In this document: positions 16,940-23,491 of the stretch, piece after piece
Layout: every line of letters starts with the position of its first letter
Numbering within the stretch: the stretch's first letter is position 1
The notes under the pieces: generated by a model
Database searches by the model: none
What the model saw: only the letters and a program-made list of their open reading frames with translations
Told to the model about the DNA's origin: nothing
Program-made: the position numbers and the translations under genes
IMG/VR virus record: IMGVR_UViG_3300044535_001531
Location: 1-24,177 of that record
Direction: 5' to 3' (one strand)
Source of the DNA: a virus
DNA: 24,177 bases

Positions 16940-17431
16940 ATGAATACTACAAAATACACACTATCCTTTGATGCATCAGTAGATTTAGGATCTGTTCAAA
17001 AAACTTTAGAAGAATTACAACCAGGAGAATCTATCATTACATATAATACAGAAGATTCTACTTTTGAAATGTCTGAGATAACCTCTGTAGAAGTTGACCC
17101 AGATGTAGATTATGAAAAATACTACCAAGGTATCAAAATAAACTACCTTCCTCAGGTATTAACACTTGACTCTATTATATACGTAAAACAAGAGGAAGAT
17201 ATCTTATTAGGATATTTTACAGACGAAGCACCGGAAGTTGAAGGCGTTAGTCAAGAAAAATTAGTAAAAGTACAAGCTGAAGTTCATAAGATATTTGATG
17301 GAGAAAAATGGGTAAATGTAGATACAGTAGGATATATGGCATGCCAAGGCAGAGTAGCACATATTACTGTTGCAAAAAACCACTCTATTTTTACCGGTAA
17401 TTTAATGATATCAGATTATAAAGCAAAGTAA
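16940..17431 (+). CDS. Unknown protein with degenerate Hint-like pattern
   Basis: I cannot assign this 163-residue acidic protein firmly. The N-terminal LEELQPGESIITYNTEDSTF region (23-42) resembles the 'i.dl..GD.V..y' block of Hint (hedgehog/intein) domains, and the end, VAHITVAKNHSIFTGNLMIS (139-158), resembles the intein closing block 'v.dltV..nH.f.angilv.N'. The N-terminal Cys/Ser nucleophile and the terminal His-Asn are both absent, so self-splicing is not expected. Phages and bacteria do carry inactive Hint-like folds, so this may be a structural relic. It is the first gene behind a TATTTATAT motif and is followed 4 bases later by the UDP-sugar dehydrogenase gene. Confidence 0.6.
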   Translation: MNTTKYTLSFDASVDLGSVQKTLEELQPGESIITYNTEDSTFEMSEITSVEVDPDVDYEKYYQGIKINYLPQVLTLDSIIYVKQEEDILLGYFTDEAPEVEGVSQEKLVKVQAEVHKIFDGEKWVNVDTVGYMACQGRVAHITVAKNHSIFTGNLMISDYKAK

Positions 17432-17435
17432 TAAA

Positions 17436-18605
17436 ATGAAAGTAGGTTTTATAGGAATAGGTAAATTAGGAAAAGATGCTGCTGAAGTAATGTCAGAAAA
17501 ACATTACACTGAAGTATATGATACTGATACAAGTATTGTGACTTCTATGAAGATGGTTGATAGTGTCGAAAAAGTATGTAAAGATAAAGATATAATATTC
17601 ATAGCAGTACCAACACCTCATGACCCAGATTATGACGGAAGGTACCCTACTTCCCATTTACCAAATAAGGATTTTGATTACTCAATAGTAAAAGAAGTCT
17701 TAACTAAAGTTAATAAGCATACAAACTTAAACCAACTTGTAGTACTAATCTCTACAGTACTCCCGGGTACTATTAGAAGAGAGTTTATACCACTAGTTAA
17801 AAACTTTAGATTTATATATAATCCCTACCTGATTGCAATGGGGACTGTTAAGTATGATATGGTTAATCCAGAAATGGTAATTATAGGTACCGAAGATGGA
17901 TCAGAAACAGGAGATGCAAAACTACTTACAGATTTTTATTCTACTTTTATAAATCCGTCTACTAGAATAGAAATAGGAACCTGGGATGAAGCAGAATCAA
18001 TAAAAATATTTTACAATACGTTTATCTCAACCAAAGTAGCGCTTGTTAATATGATACAAGATGTAGCAGAGAAGAACGGAAATATAGACACAGATATAGT
18101 AACAGGAGCATTAGAGAGAAGTACAAAGAGAATATTAGGACCTGCTTACATGAAAGCTGGAATGGGAGACGGTGGCGGCTGTCATCCTAGAGATAATATT
18201 GCATTAAGATTTTTAGCGGAAAAGTTGAGATTAGGTTATGACTTATTTGACTCAATTATGAAAGCTAGAGAAAAACAAGCAAAAAATTTAGCAAATAAGT
18301 TGGTTCTTTACGCAAAACTTCATAAATTACCAATAATAATATTAGGTAAATCTTATAAACCAGGAGTACACTATGAAGACGGGTCTTCTTCAATACTAGT
18401 TGGACATTATGTAGAAGAGCAAGGTTATAAAGTTTTATACGATATTAAAGAACCTATTGAGGGAATATACTTATTAGGTCATTATAAGAAACATCATGAT
18501 TTTGATTTTCCTAAAGGATCAGTGATAGTAGATCCTTGGAGAGAATATACATCAAAGATAAACAGAGTAATACATTACGGTAATACTAGAAGGTTAAATG
18601 GCTAA
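17436..18605 (+). CDS. UDP-glucose/UDP-sugar 6-dehydrogenase
   Basis: It oxidises the C6 of a UDP-hexose (for example UDP-glucose to UDP-glucuronate) with two NAD+. At 389 residues it is slightly shorter than usual. The Rossmann start is MKVGFIGIGKLGKDAAE (GxGxxG). AVPTPHDP (57-64) and STVLPGTIR (106-114) are family motifs; AESIKIFYNTFISTKVALVN (186-205) gives Lys190 and Asn194, equivalent to the catalytic-site Lys and Asn; GDGGGCHPRDN (244-254) places the catalytic Cys249; GKSYKPG (304-310) is the UDP-binding C-terminal motif. The H in GGGCHPRD, where F/Y is common, is unusual. UDP-ManNAc or UDP-GlcNAc dehydrogenase activity cannot be excluded. It probably supplies an acidic sugar donor for the transferases. 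It overlaps the next gene by 8 bases. Confidence 0.88.
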   Translation: MKVGFIGIGKLGKDAAEVMSEKHYTEVYDTDTSIVTSMKMVDSVEKVCKDKDIIFIAVPTPHDPDYDGRYPTSHLPNKDFDYSIVKEVLTKVNKHTNLNQLVVLISTVLPGTIRREFIPLVKNFRFIYNPYLIAMGTVKYDMVNPEMVIIGTEDGSETGDAKLLTDFYSTFINPSTRIEIGTWDEAESIKIFYNTFISTKVALVNMIQDVAEKNGNIDTDIVTGALERSTKRILGPAYMKAGMGDGGGCHPRDNIALRFLAEKLRLGYDLFDSIMKAREKQAKNLANKLVLYAKLHKLPIIILGKSYKPGVHYEDGSSSILVGHYVEEQGYKVLYDIKEPIEGIYLLGHYKKHHDFDFPKGSVIVDPWREYTSKINRVIHYGNTRRLNG

Positions 18606-19248
18606 AGCGGTTATAATATCAGGACTTCTAACCAACTTTTCAGATAACTTTATAAAATTTATAGAAGAGCTAGAAGAAGAAGTCCACACATACGTACATA
18701 CTTGGAATACTCCTGATAATTTAAGATGGGTTAATAAGTTGATGAGACATCAACATAAGACTAGGATTACAATTAATATGGAAGTTCCGATGTATGAAGA
18801 AAAGAAGTACCTAATACTACACTCTACATACCAAGCTGCAAACTTAATAAACAACTTATACGATTATTCTACTATTATTAAATTTAAACCAGATTTAGAG
18901 ACAGACCGTATAGAATATAATAAGAACGTAGAGCAGTATTTTATAGAAGCTGCTATACATGCACATCCATTATTAGATGGTAGAAAGAAAGAAGAGTTTA
19001 TTTATGGAAGATACTTATATAAGACGTTAGATGAAAGAATGTTTACTACCTATCCAGAAGGTATAGAGAAGTTATTTAAAAGAAGCTATACCGATTTTTT
19101 TGATGATATCTTCGCACTTGATTCCTACCTTAAAAAAAAGTATGTAGAAAACTACGAAGGGAGCATCCTTTGGACTAATTATATAAAAGAAAGAAAGCTA
19201 GGAATTATACAAGACCTAACTCTTAAATTACCAAATTGTAAAAACTAA
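18598..19248 (+). CDS. WavE-like/glycosyltransferase-like protein
   Basis: The 216-residue protein starts MAKAVIISGLLTNFSDNF, then HTYVHTWNTPDN (34-45). The combination of an initial VIISG strand and a later 'vHTWN' strand is seen in WavE-type and related polysaccharide biosynthesis proteins. The rest, with IIKFKPDLETDRIEYNKN (about 88-105), fits an alpha/beta fold in which a K-P-D segment follows a predicted strand. There is no DxD that I trust and no membrane segment. It is coupled to the UDP-sugar dehydrogenase by an 8-base overlap, supporting a role in sugar transfer, but the family call is by pattern only. Confidence 0.5.
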   Translation: MAKAVIISGLLTNFSDNFIKFIEELEEEVHTYVHTWNTPDNLRWVNKLMRHQHKTRITINMEVPMYEEKKYLILHSTYQAANLINNLYDYSTIIKFKPDLETDRIEYNKNVEQYFIEAAIHAHPLLDGRKKEEFIYGRYLYKTLDERMFTTYPEGIEKLFKRSYTDFFDDIFALDSYLKKKYVENYEGSILWTNYIKERKLGIIQDLTLKLPNCKN

Positions 19249-19259
19249 AAAGTTATAAA

Positions 19260-19517
19260 ATGTCACAAGACCAGAAGTTACAACAAGAAGAGATTGATAG
19301 TATTAAGATGATACAGTCTCAAAAAATTAAATTAAACGAAGAATTAGCAGCAATTACGTTAGCTGAATTTGAGTTAAAGACTCGTAAACAAGCAGCAGAG
19401 AATTTTTATAATTCATTAAAAGAAGCAGAAAAATCTATTGCAGCAGAGTTACAAACTAAATACGGATTTCAAAAAGTTCATCTGAATTTAGAAACAGGAG
19501 ATATAACGGAAGCTTAA
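19260..19517 (+). CDS. Small coiled-coil protein of unknown function
   Basis: This 85-residue protein is almost wholly helical: residues 1-60 are rich in K, E, Q and L with heptad spacing (QKIKLNEELAAITLAEFELK), and the last 20 residues form a short strand pair (GFQKVHLNLETGDI). I do not recognise the family. It lies 11 bases after the WavE-like gene and is the last gene before a hairpin and the sheath promoter region, so it could belong to either module. Confidence 0.65.
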   Translation: MSQDQKLQQEEIDSIKMIQSQKIKLNEELAAITLAEFELKTRKQAAENFYNSLKEAEKSIAAELQTKYGFQKVHLNLETGDITEA

Positions 19518-19521
19518 AAAT

Positions 19522-19555
19522 AATAGGTAGGGTGTTTCACCTGAATATACCTATT
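19522..19555 (+). terminator. Two-tier hairpin between coiled-coil gene and sheath gene
   Basis: AATAGGTA (19522-19529) pairs perfectly with TACCTATT (19548-19555). Inside it GGGTG (19530-19534) pairs with CACCT (19538-19542) around a TTT loop. There is no T-tract right after the stem, so termination is uncertain. The right arm overlaps the TATTTATAT motif at 19552. Confidence 0.35.
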
Positions 19556-19560
19556 TATAT
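19552..19560 (+). promoter_or_regulatory. TATTTATAT late-type promoter motif (copy 2, sheath)
   Basis: Exact TATTTATAT, 93 bases upstream of the sheath ATG at 19645. This leader is much longer than those of the other copies. A degenerate second copy, TATTTATTTT, starts at 19608, 37 bases before the ATG, and could be the working element. Confidence 0.55.
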
Positions 19561-19644
19561 ACGTAGTTAAATTAAATCTTTTGAAAAGGGTTTCGAATTT
19601 ATTAAGATATTTATTTTAGAACCCAACTAACAAATAATAGAGAC

Positions 19645-21390
19645 ATGGCAGAAACATTAATTTCACCAGGTGTATTAACGAGAGAAAATGATATTTCGTT
19701 TATCCAACCACAAGCGGCTGCGGTAGGTGCAGCGTTTATTGGTCCAGCAGTAAAAGGCCCGGTAGAGCAACCTATAGTAGTAACTTCTTACGGACAGTAT
19801 CAAAGATTATTTGGAACCACGATTACATCTGGTTCTAATAGCTATGAATACTTAACATCAATTGCAGTAAAGAGCTACTTTGAACAAGGAGGAAACACAG
19901 CATTAGTAACTAGAGTAGTATCTGGTTCTTATACACCTGCTTCTAACACAACCTTAGCTACAGCAGGCGGATCAGTTACTAACCCTTTCCGTTTAGAAAC
20001 ATTAGGAAAAGGAGACATATATAATAACGCAACAGGTTCAAACGCTGGAACAGCTGTAACAAACACAGACGGTTCAATTGCTTTAGGTAAAACAGATAAT
20101 ATCAGATTCGAAATTACAAATGTTAATAGCGATAACGGTACATTCTCATTGTTAGTACGTAGAGGGGACGATAGTGCAAAGAACAAGATTATCTTAGAAA
20201 CCTTTAATGATTTATCATTAGATCCAAACTCAGAAAATTACATCGAGAGAGTAATCGGTAACCAAACTGTATCTAAAACAGTTGAAGGTTCAGAAGTATT
20301 CGTAAGCGTAACTGGAGAGTATGCTAATAAGTCTAACTACATTAGAGTAAGTGCGGTAAATAACCCAACTTTAAACTACTTAGCAAATGACGGTATAACT
20401 GTTAATAGTAGCTACGATGATTTACTCCCAACAGCACAGTTAGGTTACTTCTTCGGCGCAACAGGTACTGCATTCCCAGGAGGTAGAAAAGCTAACTTCT
20501 TTAAGAATATTACAAACGTAGATACACAAGGTTTAATAGCAACTAACTATGCAGATGCTATCTCAATCTTAAATAATAAAGACGAATACCAATTCAATAT
20601 TGTAACAGCACCAGGTCTTATTTATGACTTCGGTACTCACAAGACACAATTAGATTCTATCATCTCATTAGTAGAAGGTAGAGGAGATGCAATCGCAGTA
20701 ATCGACTTAGAGCAATACGGTGCTACAGTATCAAACGTAACAGCAGCAGCAGGAACAGTTAACTCTTCTTATGCAGCTTCTTACTGGCCTTGGTTACAAA
20801 CTCAATCTGCTACAGGTAAAAACGAATGGGTTCCTGCTTCAACAGTTATCCCAGGTGTTTATGCTTTCACTGATAGTGCAGCTGCTCCTTGGTTCGCTCC
20901 AGCAGGTTTAGTTAAAGGAGGTATTCCTAACGTAATTCAGGCAGAACGTAAAGTTAGCCGTGAGCAACGTGATTTATTATACCGTGCTAATGTTAACCCA
21001 ATTGCTACATTCCCTGGACAAGGTATTGCAGTATATGGTCAGAAAACTTTACAGAAAAAAGCTTCAGCTTTAGATAGAGTAAACGTTCGCCGTTTATTAA
21101 TCGAATTGAAACGCTTCATCGGAGGTCAGGCTAATAACTTAGTATTCGAACAAAACACAATCGCTACAAGAAACAAATTCTTAGCAATCGTTAACCCTTA
21201 CTTAGAATCAGTAGTTCAACGTCAAGGTTTATTCGCTTACAGAGTGGTAATGGATGATTCTAACAATACAGCTGATATCGTAGATAGAAATCAGATTATT
21301 GGTCAGATCTTTATCCAACCAGCTAAGACTGCAGAATTCGTAGTACTTGACTTCACAATTGAACCAACAGGTGCAACATTTGTAGCATAA
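19645..21390 (+). CDS. 18: Contractile tail sheath protein (T4 gp18-like)
   Basis: This 581-residue protein forms the outer contractile sheath. The N-terminus LISPGVLTRENDISFIQP (5-22) followed by AAFIGPAVKGPV and QPIVVTSYGQYQRLFG (42-57) is the classic sheath start (P-G-V..E.D, G....GP). The middle (about 100-330) is a variable surface insert. The C-terminus has NVRRLLIELKRF (480-491), ANNLVFEQN, and QIFIQPAKTAEFVVLDFTIEPTG at the end, matching the conserved sheath C-terminal domain. T4 gp18 is 659 residues, so this is somewhat shorter. The ATG has no Shine-Dalgarno. Late codons (CGT, AAC, TTC, ATC) are more frequent here than in the glycan operon, as expected of a highly made protein. Confidence 0.93.
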   Translation: MAETLISPGVLTRENDISFIQPQAAAVGAAFIGPAVKGPVEQPIVVTSYGQYQRLFGTTITSGSNSYEYLTSIAVKSYFEQGGNTALVTRVVSGSYTPASNTTLATAGGSVTNPFRLETLGKGDIYNNATGSNAGTAVTNTDGSIALGKTDNIRFEITNVNSDNGTFSLLVRRGDDSAKNKIILETFNDLSLDPNSENYIERVIGNQTVSKTVEGSEVFVSVTGEYANKSNYIRVSAVNNPTLNYLANDGITVNSSYDDLLPTAQLGYFFGATGTAFPGGRKANFFKNITNVDTQGLIATNYADAISILNNKDEYQFNIVTAPGLIYDFGTHKTQLDSIISLVEGRGDAIAVIDLEQYGATVSNVTAAAGTVNSSYAASYWPWLQTQSATGKNEWVPASTVIPGVYAFTDSAAAPWFAPAGLVKGGIPNVIQAERKVSREQRDLLYRANVNPIATFPGQGIAVYGQKTLQKKASALDRVNVRRLLIELKRFIGGQANNLVFEQNTIATRNKFLAIVNPYLESVVQRQGLFAYRVVMDDSNNTADIVDRNQIIGQIFIQPAKTAEFVVLDFTIEPTGATFVA

Positions 21391-21403
21391 TTAAAATAAT
21401 TGA

Positions 21404-21413
21404 TATTTATATA
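21404..21413 (+). promoter_or_regulatory. TATTTATAT late-type promoter motif (copy 3, tail tube)
   Basis: TATTTATATA at 21404-21413, 24 bases before the tube ATG. A TTTG at 21379-21382 lies 21 bases upstream of it and could act as a -33 element, though it falls inside the sheath gene. Confidence 0.6.
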
Positions 21414-21427
21414 AAACAGATAATAAA

Positions 21428-21913
21428 ATGGCAGTATTAGATTCTAACGAAATTATGTTCAGAGCCTTCGAACCGAAGGTACAGAATAGATTTATCCTAT
21501 ACAGTGACGCTATACCATCATTCATGGTTAAGGCGGTAACTGCACCATCTTTCACAGATGAGGAGATCAAATTAGATCACATCAACTCTTATAGAAAGAT
21601 TCGTGGAAAAAGAAACTGGGAAAACATGGATATGACATTGTACGATCCAATTAACCCATCAGGCGCTCAAGCAGTAATGGACTGGGCTCGTCAATCATAC
21701 GAATCAGTAACCGGTAGAGCTGGTTATTCAGATTTCTACAAGAAAGATTTGACTTTGAATCTTTTAGGACCAGTAGGTGATATCGTATCAGAGTGGATCG
21801 TTAAAGGAGCATTCATCGTGAACATGGCCCAAGGTTCTTTGGACTGGTCAACTAGCGAAGGTGTTGAATTAACAATCACTGTAGCGATGGACTACTGCGT
21901 ACTTAACTACTAA
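21428..21913 (+). CDS. 19: Tail tube protein (T4 gp19-like)
   Basis: This 161-residue protein polymerises into the inner tube of the contractile tail. It matches the phage T4 gp19 family in length (T4 gp19 is 163) and in pattern: NRFILY (20-25), IPSFMVKAVTAPSF (29-42), KLDHINSYRKIRGKRNWENMDMTLYDP (48-74) and a C-terminal ELTITVAMDYCVLNY strand. It directly follows the sheath gene, the T4 order 18-19. It has its own promoter motif and a strong terminator starting 26 bases after the stop, so it can be made at high level on its own. Confidence 0.93.
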   Translation: MAVLDSNEIMFRAFEPKVQNRFILYSDAIPSFMVKAVTAPSFTDEEIKLDHINSYRKIRGKRNWENMDMTLYDPINPSGAQAVMDWARQSYESVTGRAGYSDFYKKDLTLNLLGPVGDIVSEWIVKGAFIVNMAQGSLDWSTSEGVELTITVAMDYCVLNY

Positions 21914-21939
21914 TCTGCCTGAAATATATAAAAAAAGAG

Positions 21940-21966
21940 CCCGGAAAGAAATTTTCGGGTTTTTTA
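21940..21966 (+). terminator. Rho-independent terminator after tail tube gene
   Basis: CCCGGAAA (21940-21947) pairs with TTTTCGGG (21952-21959), one G-T wobble, around a GAAA tetraloop, followed by six T's (21960-21965). It shares the lead AAAGAGCCCGGAAA with the terminator at 22383. Confidence 0.88.
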
Positions 21967-21998
21967 TTAGACGTAGATATTTTTTGGAAGATATAGAA

Positions 21999-22007
21999 TA
22001 TTTATAT
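21999..22007 (+). promoter_or_regulatory. TATTTATAT late-type promoter motif (copy 4)
   Basis: Exact TATTTATAT, 28 bases before the ATG at 22027 and 33 bases after the terminator T-tract. No TTG at -33 distance. Confidence 0.6.
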
Positions 22008-22026
22008 GTATATAAATTAACAAGAA

Positions 22027-22356
22027 ATGGAAAATTTTGATTTAAGAAAATTTTTAGTAGAAAATAAATTAACTACTAACTCAAAACAAGCCAGCGGTGA
22101 AGTTAACGAATTCATGGGCTTATTTGGCGGTGGCGCTAAATTTAAAGATGGTGACAAAGTATATATTAGACAAGGAGGTCATGATGGTGCAGAATTCGAA
22201 ACTACACCTAGAAAGATTAGCTTAAGAGCTTCTAATGGCAAGCCACTTAAGAAAGACGGTAAGACTCAATACTTTGTAACAACCCCAGAACACCAAGGAC
22301 AGTTCTTTATTTCAGGAGGACTTTACGTAGACGAAAAGAATATAAAACCAGCATAA
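22027..22356 (+). CDS. Small protein of unknown function in tail module
   Basis: I do not recognise a named family for this 109-residue protein. The first 17 residues, MENFDLRKFLVENKLTT, form a helix of a type (FDLxKFLxENKLT) that I recall from various marine phage proteins. Residues 35-105 look like a small beta barrel, with KFKDGDKVYIRQG reminiscent of KOW/SH3-like folds (KDGDKV..R.G), and a final GGLYVDEKNIKP. It has its own promoter motif and its own terminator, so it is a single-gene unit between the tube and the gp26-like gene. Virion component or morphogenesis factor are both possible. Confidence 0.7.
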   Translation: MENFDLRKFLVENKLTTNSKQASGEVNEFMGLFGGGAKFKDGDKVYIRQGGHDGAEFETTPRKISLRASNGKPLKKDGKTQYFVTTPEHQGQFFISGGLYVDEKNIKPA

Positions 22357-22382
22357 TAAAGCTAGTTAGATTAATAAAAGAG

Positions 22383-22408
22383 CCCGGAAAAATAATTCCG
22401 GGTTTTTT
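22383..22408 (+). terminator. Rho-independent terminator after the 109-residue protein gene
   Basis: CCCGGAA (22383-22389) pairs perfectly with TTCCGGG (22396-22402) around a six-base AT loop, followed by six T's (22403-22408). Confidence 0.9.
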
Positions 22409-22409
22409 G

Positions 22410-22443
22410 TTGCTTTCAAAAGTTATTTTTCATATATTTATAT
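22410..22443 (+). promoter_or_regulatory. Composite promoter: host-like element overlapping TATTTATAT (copy 5)
   Basis: TTG (22410-22412), a 20-base spacer and TATATTTA (22433-22440) form a Bacteroidota-type promoter. The exact TATTTATAT motif (22435-22443) overlaps its -7 box. It lies just after the terminator T-tract and 28-36 bases before the ATG at 22471. Confidence 0.6.
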
Positions 22444-22470
22444 GAAATAACGTTATTTAAAATAAAATTT

Positions 22471-23211
22471 ATGGATCAAACACAAAAATTCCCTACAGAA
22501 ATTGTAGATCTTCCGTCAAAAGGATTGCTTTACCCTGTAGACCATCCACTAGCATCAGGTACCGTAGAAATGAAGTACATGACTGCTAAAGAAGAAGACA
22601 TTCTCACTAACCAAAGCTTTATCGAAAGAGGAGTTGTAATTGACAAGTTATTACAGTCTTTGATTGTAACCAAGTTTAGCTACGACGATCTTTTAGTAGG
22701 AGACAAGAATGCTATCTTAATTGCAGCAAGAATACTAGGCTACGGTAAAGACTATGAATTTACTTACCAAGGGCAAAAAGAAAACGTAGATTTATCTTTG
22801 ATTGAGAATAAGGCTTTTGATGAAAGTTTATTTGCAGATAGAAAGAATGAGTTTACTTTTGAATTACCATCTACAGGTAACACAATTACATTTAAGTTAC
22901 TTACTCATGGTGATGAACAAAAAATTCAACAAGAGATTAAAGGTCTTAAAAAGATACAGAAGGATTCATCTCCGGACTTATCAACTAGGTTGAAACATAT
23001 GATACTTTCAGTTAATGGTGCTACAGATACTAAGAGCATTAGAGACTTCGTAGATAATCATTTCTTAGCAAGAGATTCACGTGCATTTAGAAAATTTATT
23101 TCTGAGTTTCAACCAGATGTAGACTTAAAGTTCTACCCAGAAAACGGACCAGCAGGAGGGGTTGATATTCCAATTGGGGTCAGCTTTCTTTGGCCTGACG
23201 CCAACGTATAG
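22471..23211 (+). CDS. 26: T4 gp26-like baseplate hub/tail assembly chaperone protein
   Basis: The 246-residue protein matches the T4 baseplate gp26-type family: TEIVDLPSKGLLYPVDHPLASG (9-30), VEMKYMTAKEEDILTNQSFI (32-51), DKLLQSLIV (58-66), and an acidic C-terminal half rich in EEL/ISEF helices. In T4, gene 26 is followed by 51 and then the 27-28-29 hub and tape-measure genes. Here it sits just upstream of a short overlapping ORF and a likely tape measure gene, the position of tail-assembly chaperones in many phages. The reading frame ends with DIPIGVSFLWPDANV and overlaps the next ORF by 50 bases in a +1 frame. It has its own composite promoter. Confidence 0.8.
   Translation: MDQTQKFPTEIVDLPSKGLLYPVDHPLASGTVEMKYMTAKEEDILTNQSFIERGVVIDKLLQSLIVTKFSYDDLLVGDKNAILIAARILGYGKDYEFTYQGQKENVDLSLIENKAFDESLFADRKNEFTFELPSTGNTITFKLLTHGDEQKIQQEIKGLKKIQKDSSPDLSTRLKHMILSVNGATDTKSIRDFVDNHFLARDSRAFRKFISEFQPDVDLKFYPENGPAGGVDIPIGVSFLWPDANV
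23158..23211 (+). other. Candidate +1 frameshift region in the gp26-like/ORF overlap
   Basis: The downstream frame is +1 relative to the gp26-like frame and is open from 23129. Two GGG-G stretches in the upstream frame (GGG at 23158-23160 then G; GGG at 23176-23178 then G) would let a glycine tRNA re-pair one base forward. A shift at either gives a fusion reading either directly into TTG 23162 or into SAFFGLTP. No shift has been shown. Confidence 0.4.
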
Positions 23212-23449
23212 AGCATCTATATTTAATCAGATACATGAAATAGTATTTCACGGAAAAGGTGGATATGATCATGATACTGTTTATGCAATGCCTGTATGGC
23301 TACGTAATTTTACCTTTCAGAAACTGAATGAATATTACGAAAAAGAAAAAGAAGCGATGGATAAAGCTAAGAGTAAATCACCTAGCAAATCAGCTCCAAG
23401 AGGACCTTCAGTAAGGAAACCTTCTTATAGTACTAAGGCTCGCCCATAA
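23162..23449 (+). CDS. Overlapping ORF, probable tail-chaperone (GT-like) second product
   Basis: This 95-codon frame opens with TTG at 23162 and contains no ATG until about codon 43, well into the conserved part, so it is either started at TTG or reached by a frameshift from the gp26-like gene. FFGLTPTYRASIFNQIHEIV (9-28), GGYDHDTVYAMPVWLRNFTF (about 33-52) and NEYYEKEKEAM form a compact conserved-looking domain; the last 30 residues are basic and S/P-rich (KSPSKSAPRGPSVRKP), suggesting disorder or binding to the tape measure protein. Its place between gp26-like and tape measure genes fits a T4 gp51-like or lambda GT-like role. Residue numbers count the TTG as 1. Confidence 0.65.
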   Translation: MIFQLGSAFFGLTPTYRASIFNQIHEIVFHGKGGYDHDTVYAMPVWLRNFTFQKLNEYYEKEKEAMDKAKSKSPSKSAPRGPSVRKPSYSTKARP

Positions 23450-23459
23450 AGCGAGCTTT
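23435..23459 (+). terminator. Hairpin at the end of the chaperone unit
   Basis: AAGGCTCGC (23435-23443) pairs with GCGAGCTTT (23451-23459), with one G-T wobble, around a 7-base loop that contains the stop codon. The following T-tract is weak (TTTA, then CC), so it may terminate only partly. The next promoter motif begins 4 bases later. Confidence 0.45.
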
Positions 23460-23462
23460 ACC

Positions 23463-23471
23463 TATTTATAT
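23463..23471 (+). promoter_or_regulatory. TATTTATAT late-type promoter motif (copy 6, tape measure)
   Basis: Exact TATTTATAT, 29 bases before the ATG at 23492. No -33 element is visible, since the region upstream is the hairpin. Confidence 0.6.
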
Positions 23472-23491
23472 GATATAAGTACACTTAAAAA

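Noticed and set aside
16940-17431. Active intein or homing element
   Set aside because: Both splicing residues are missing, there are no exteins and no endonuclease motif; only a fold-level resemblance is kept.
22802-22993. A 63-codon + strand frame inside the gp26-like gene
   Set aside because: It is fully contained in a recognisable gene, rich in L, R and K from frame shadowing, with no independent start context.
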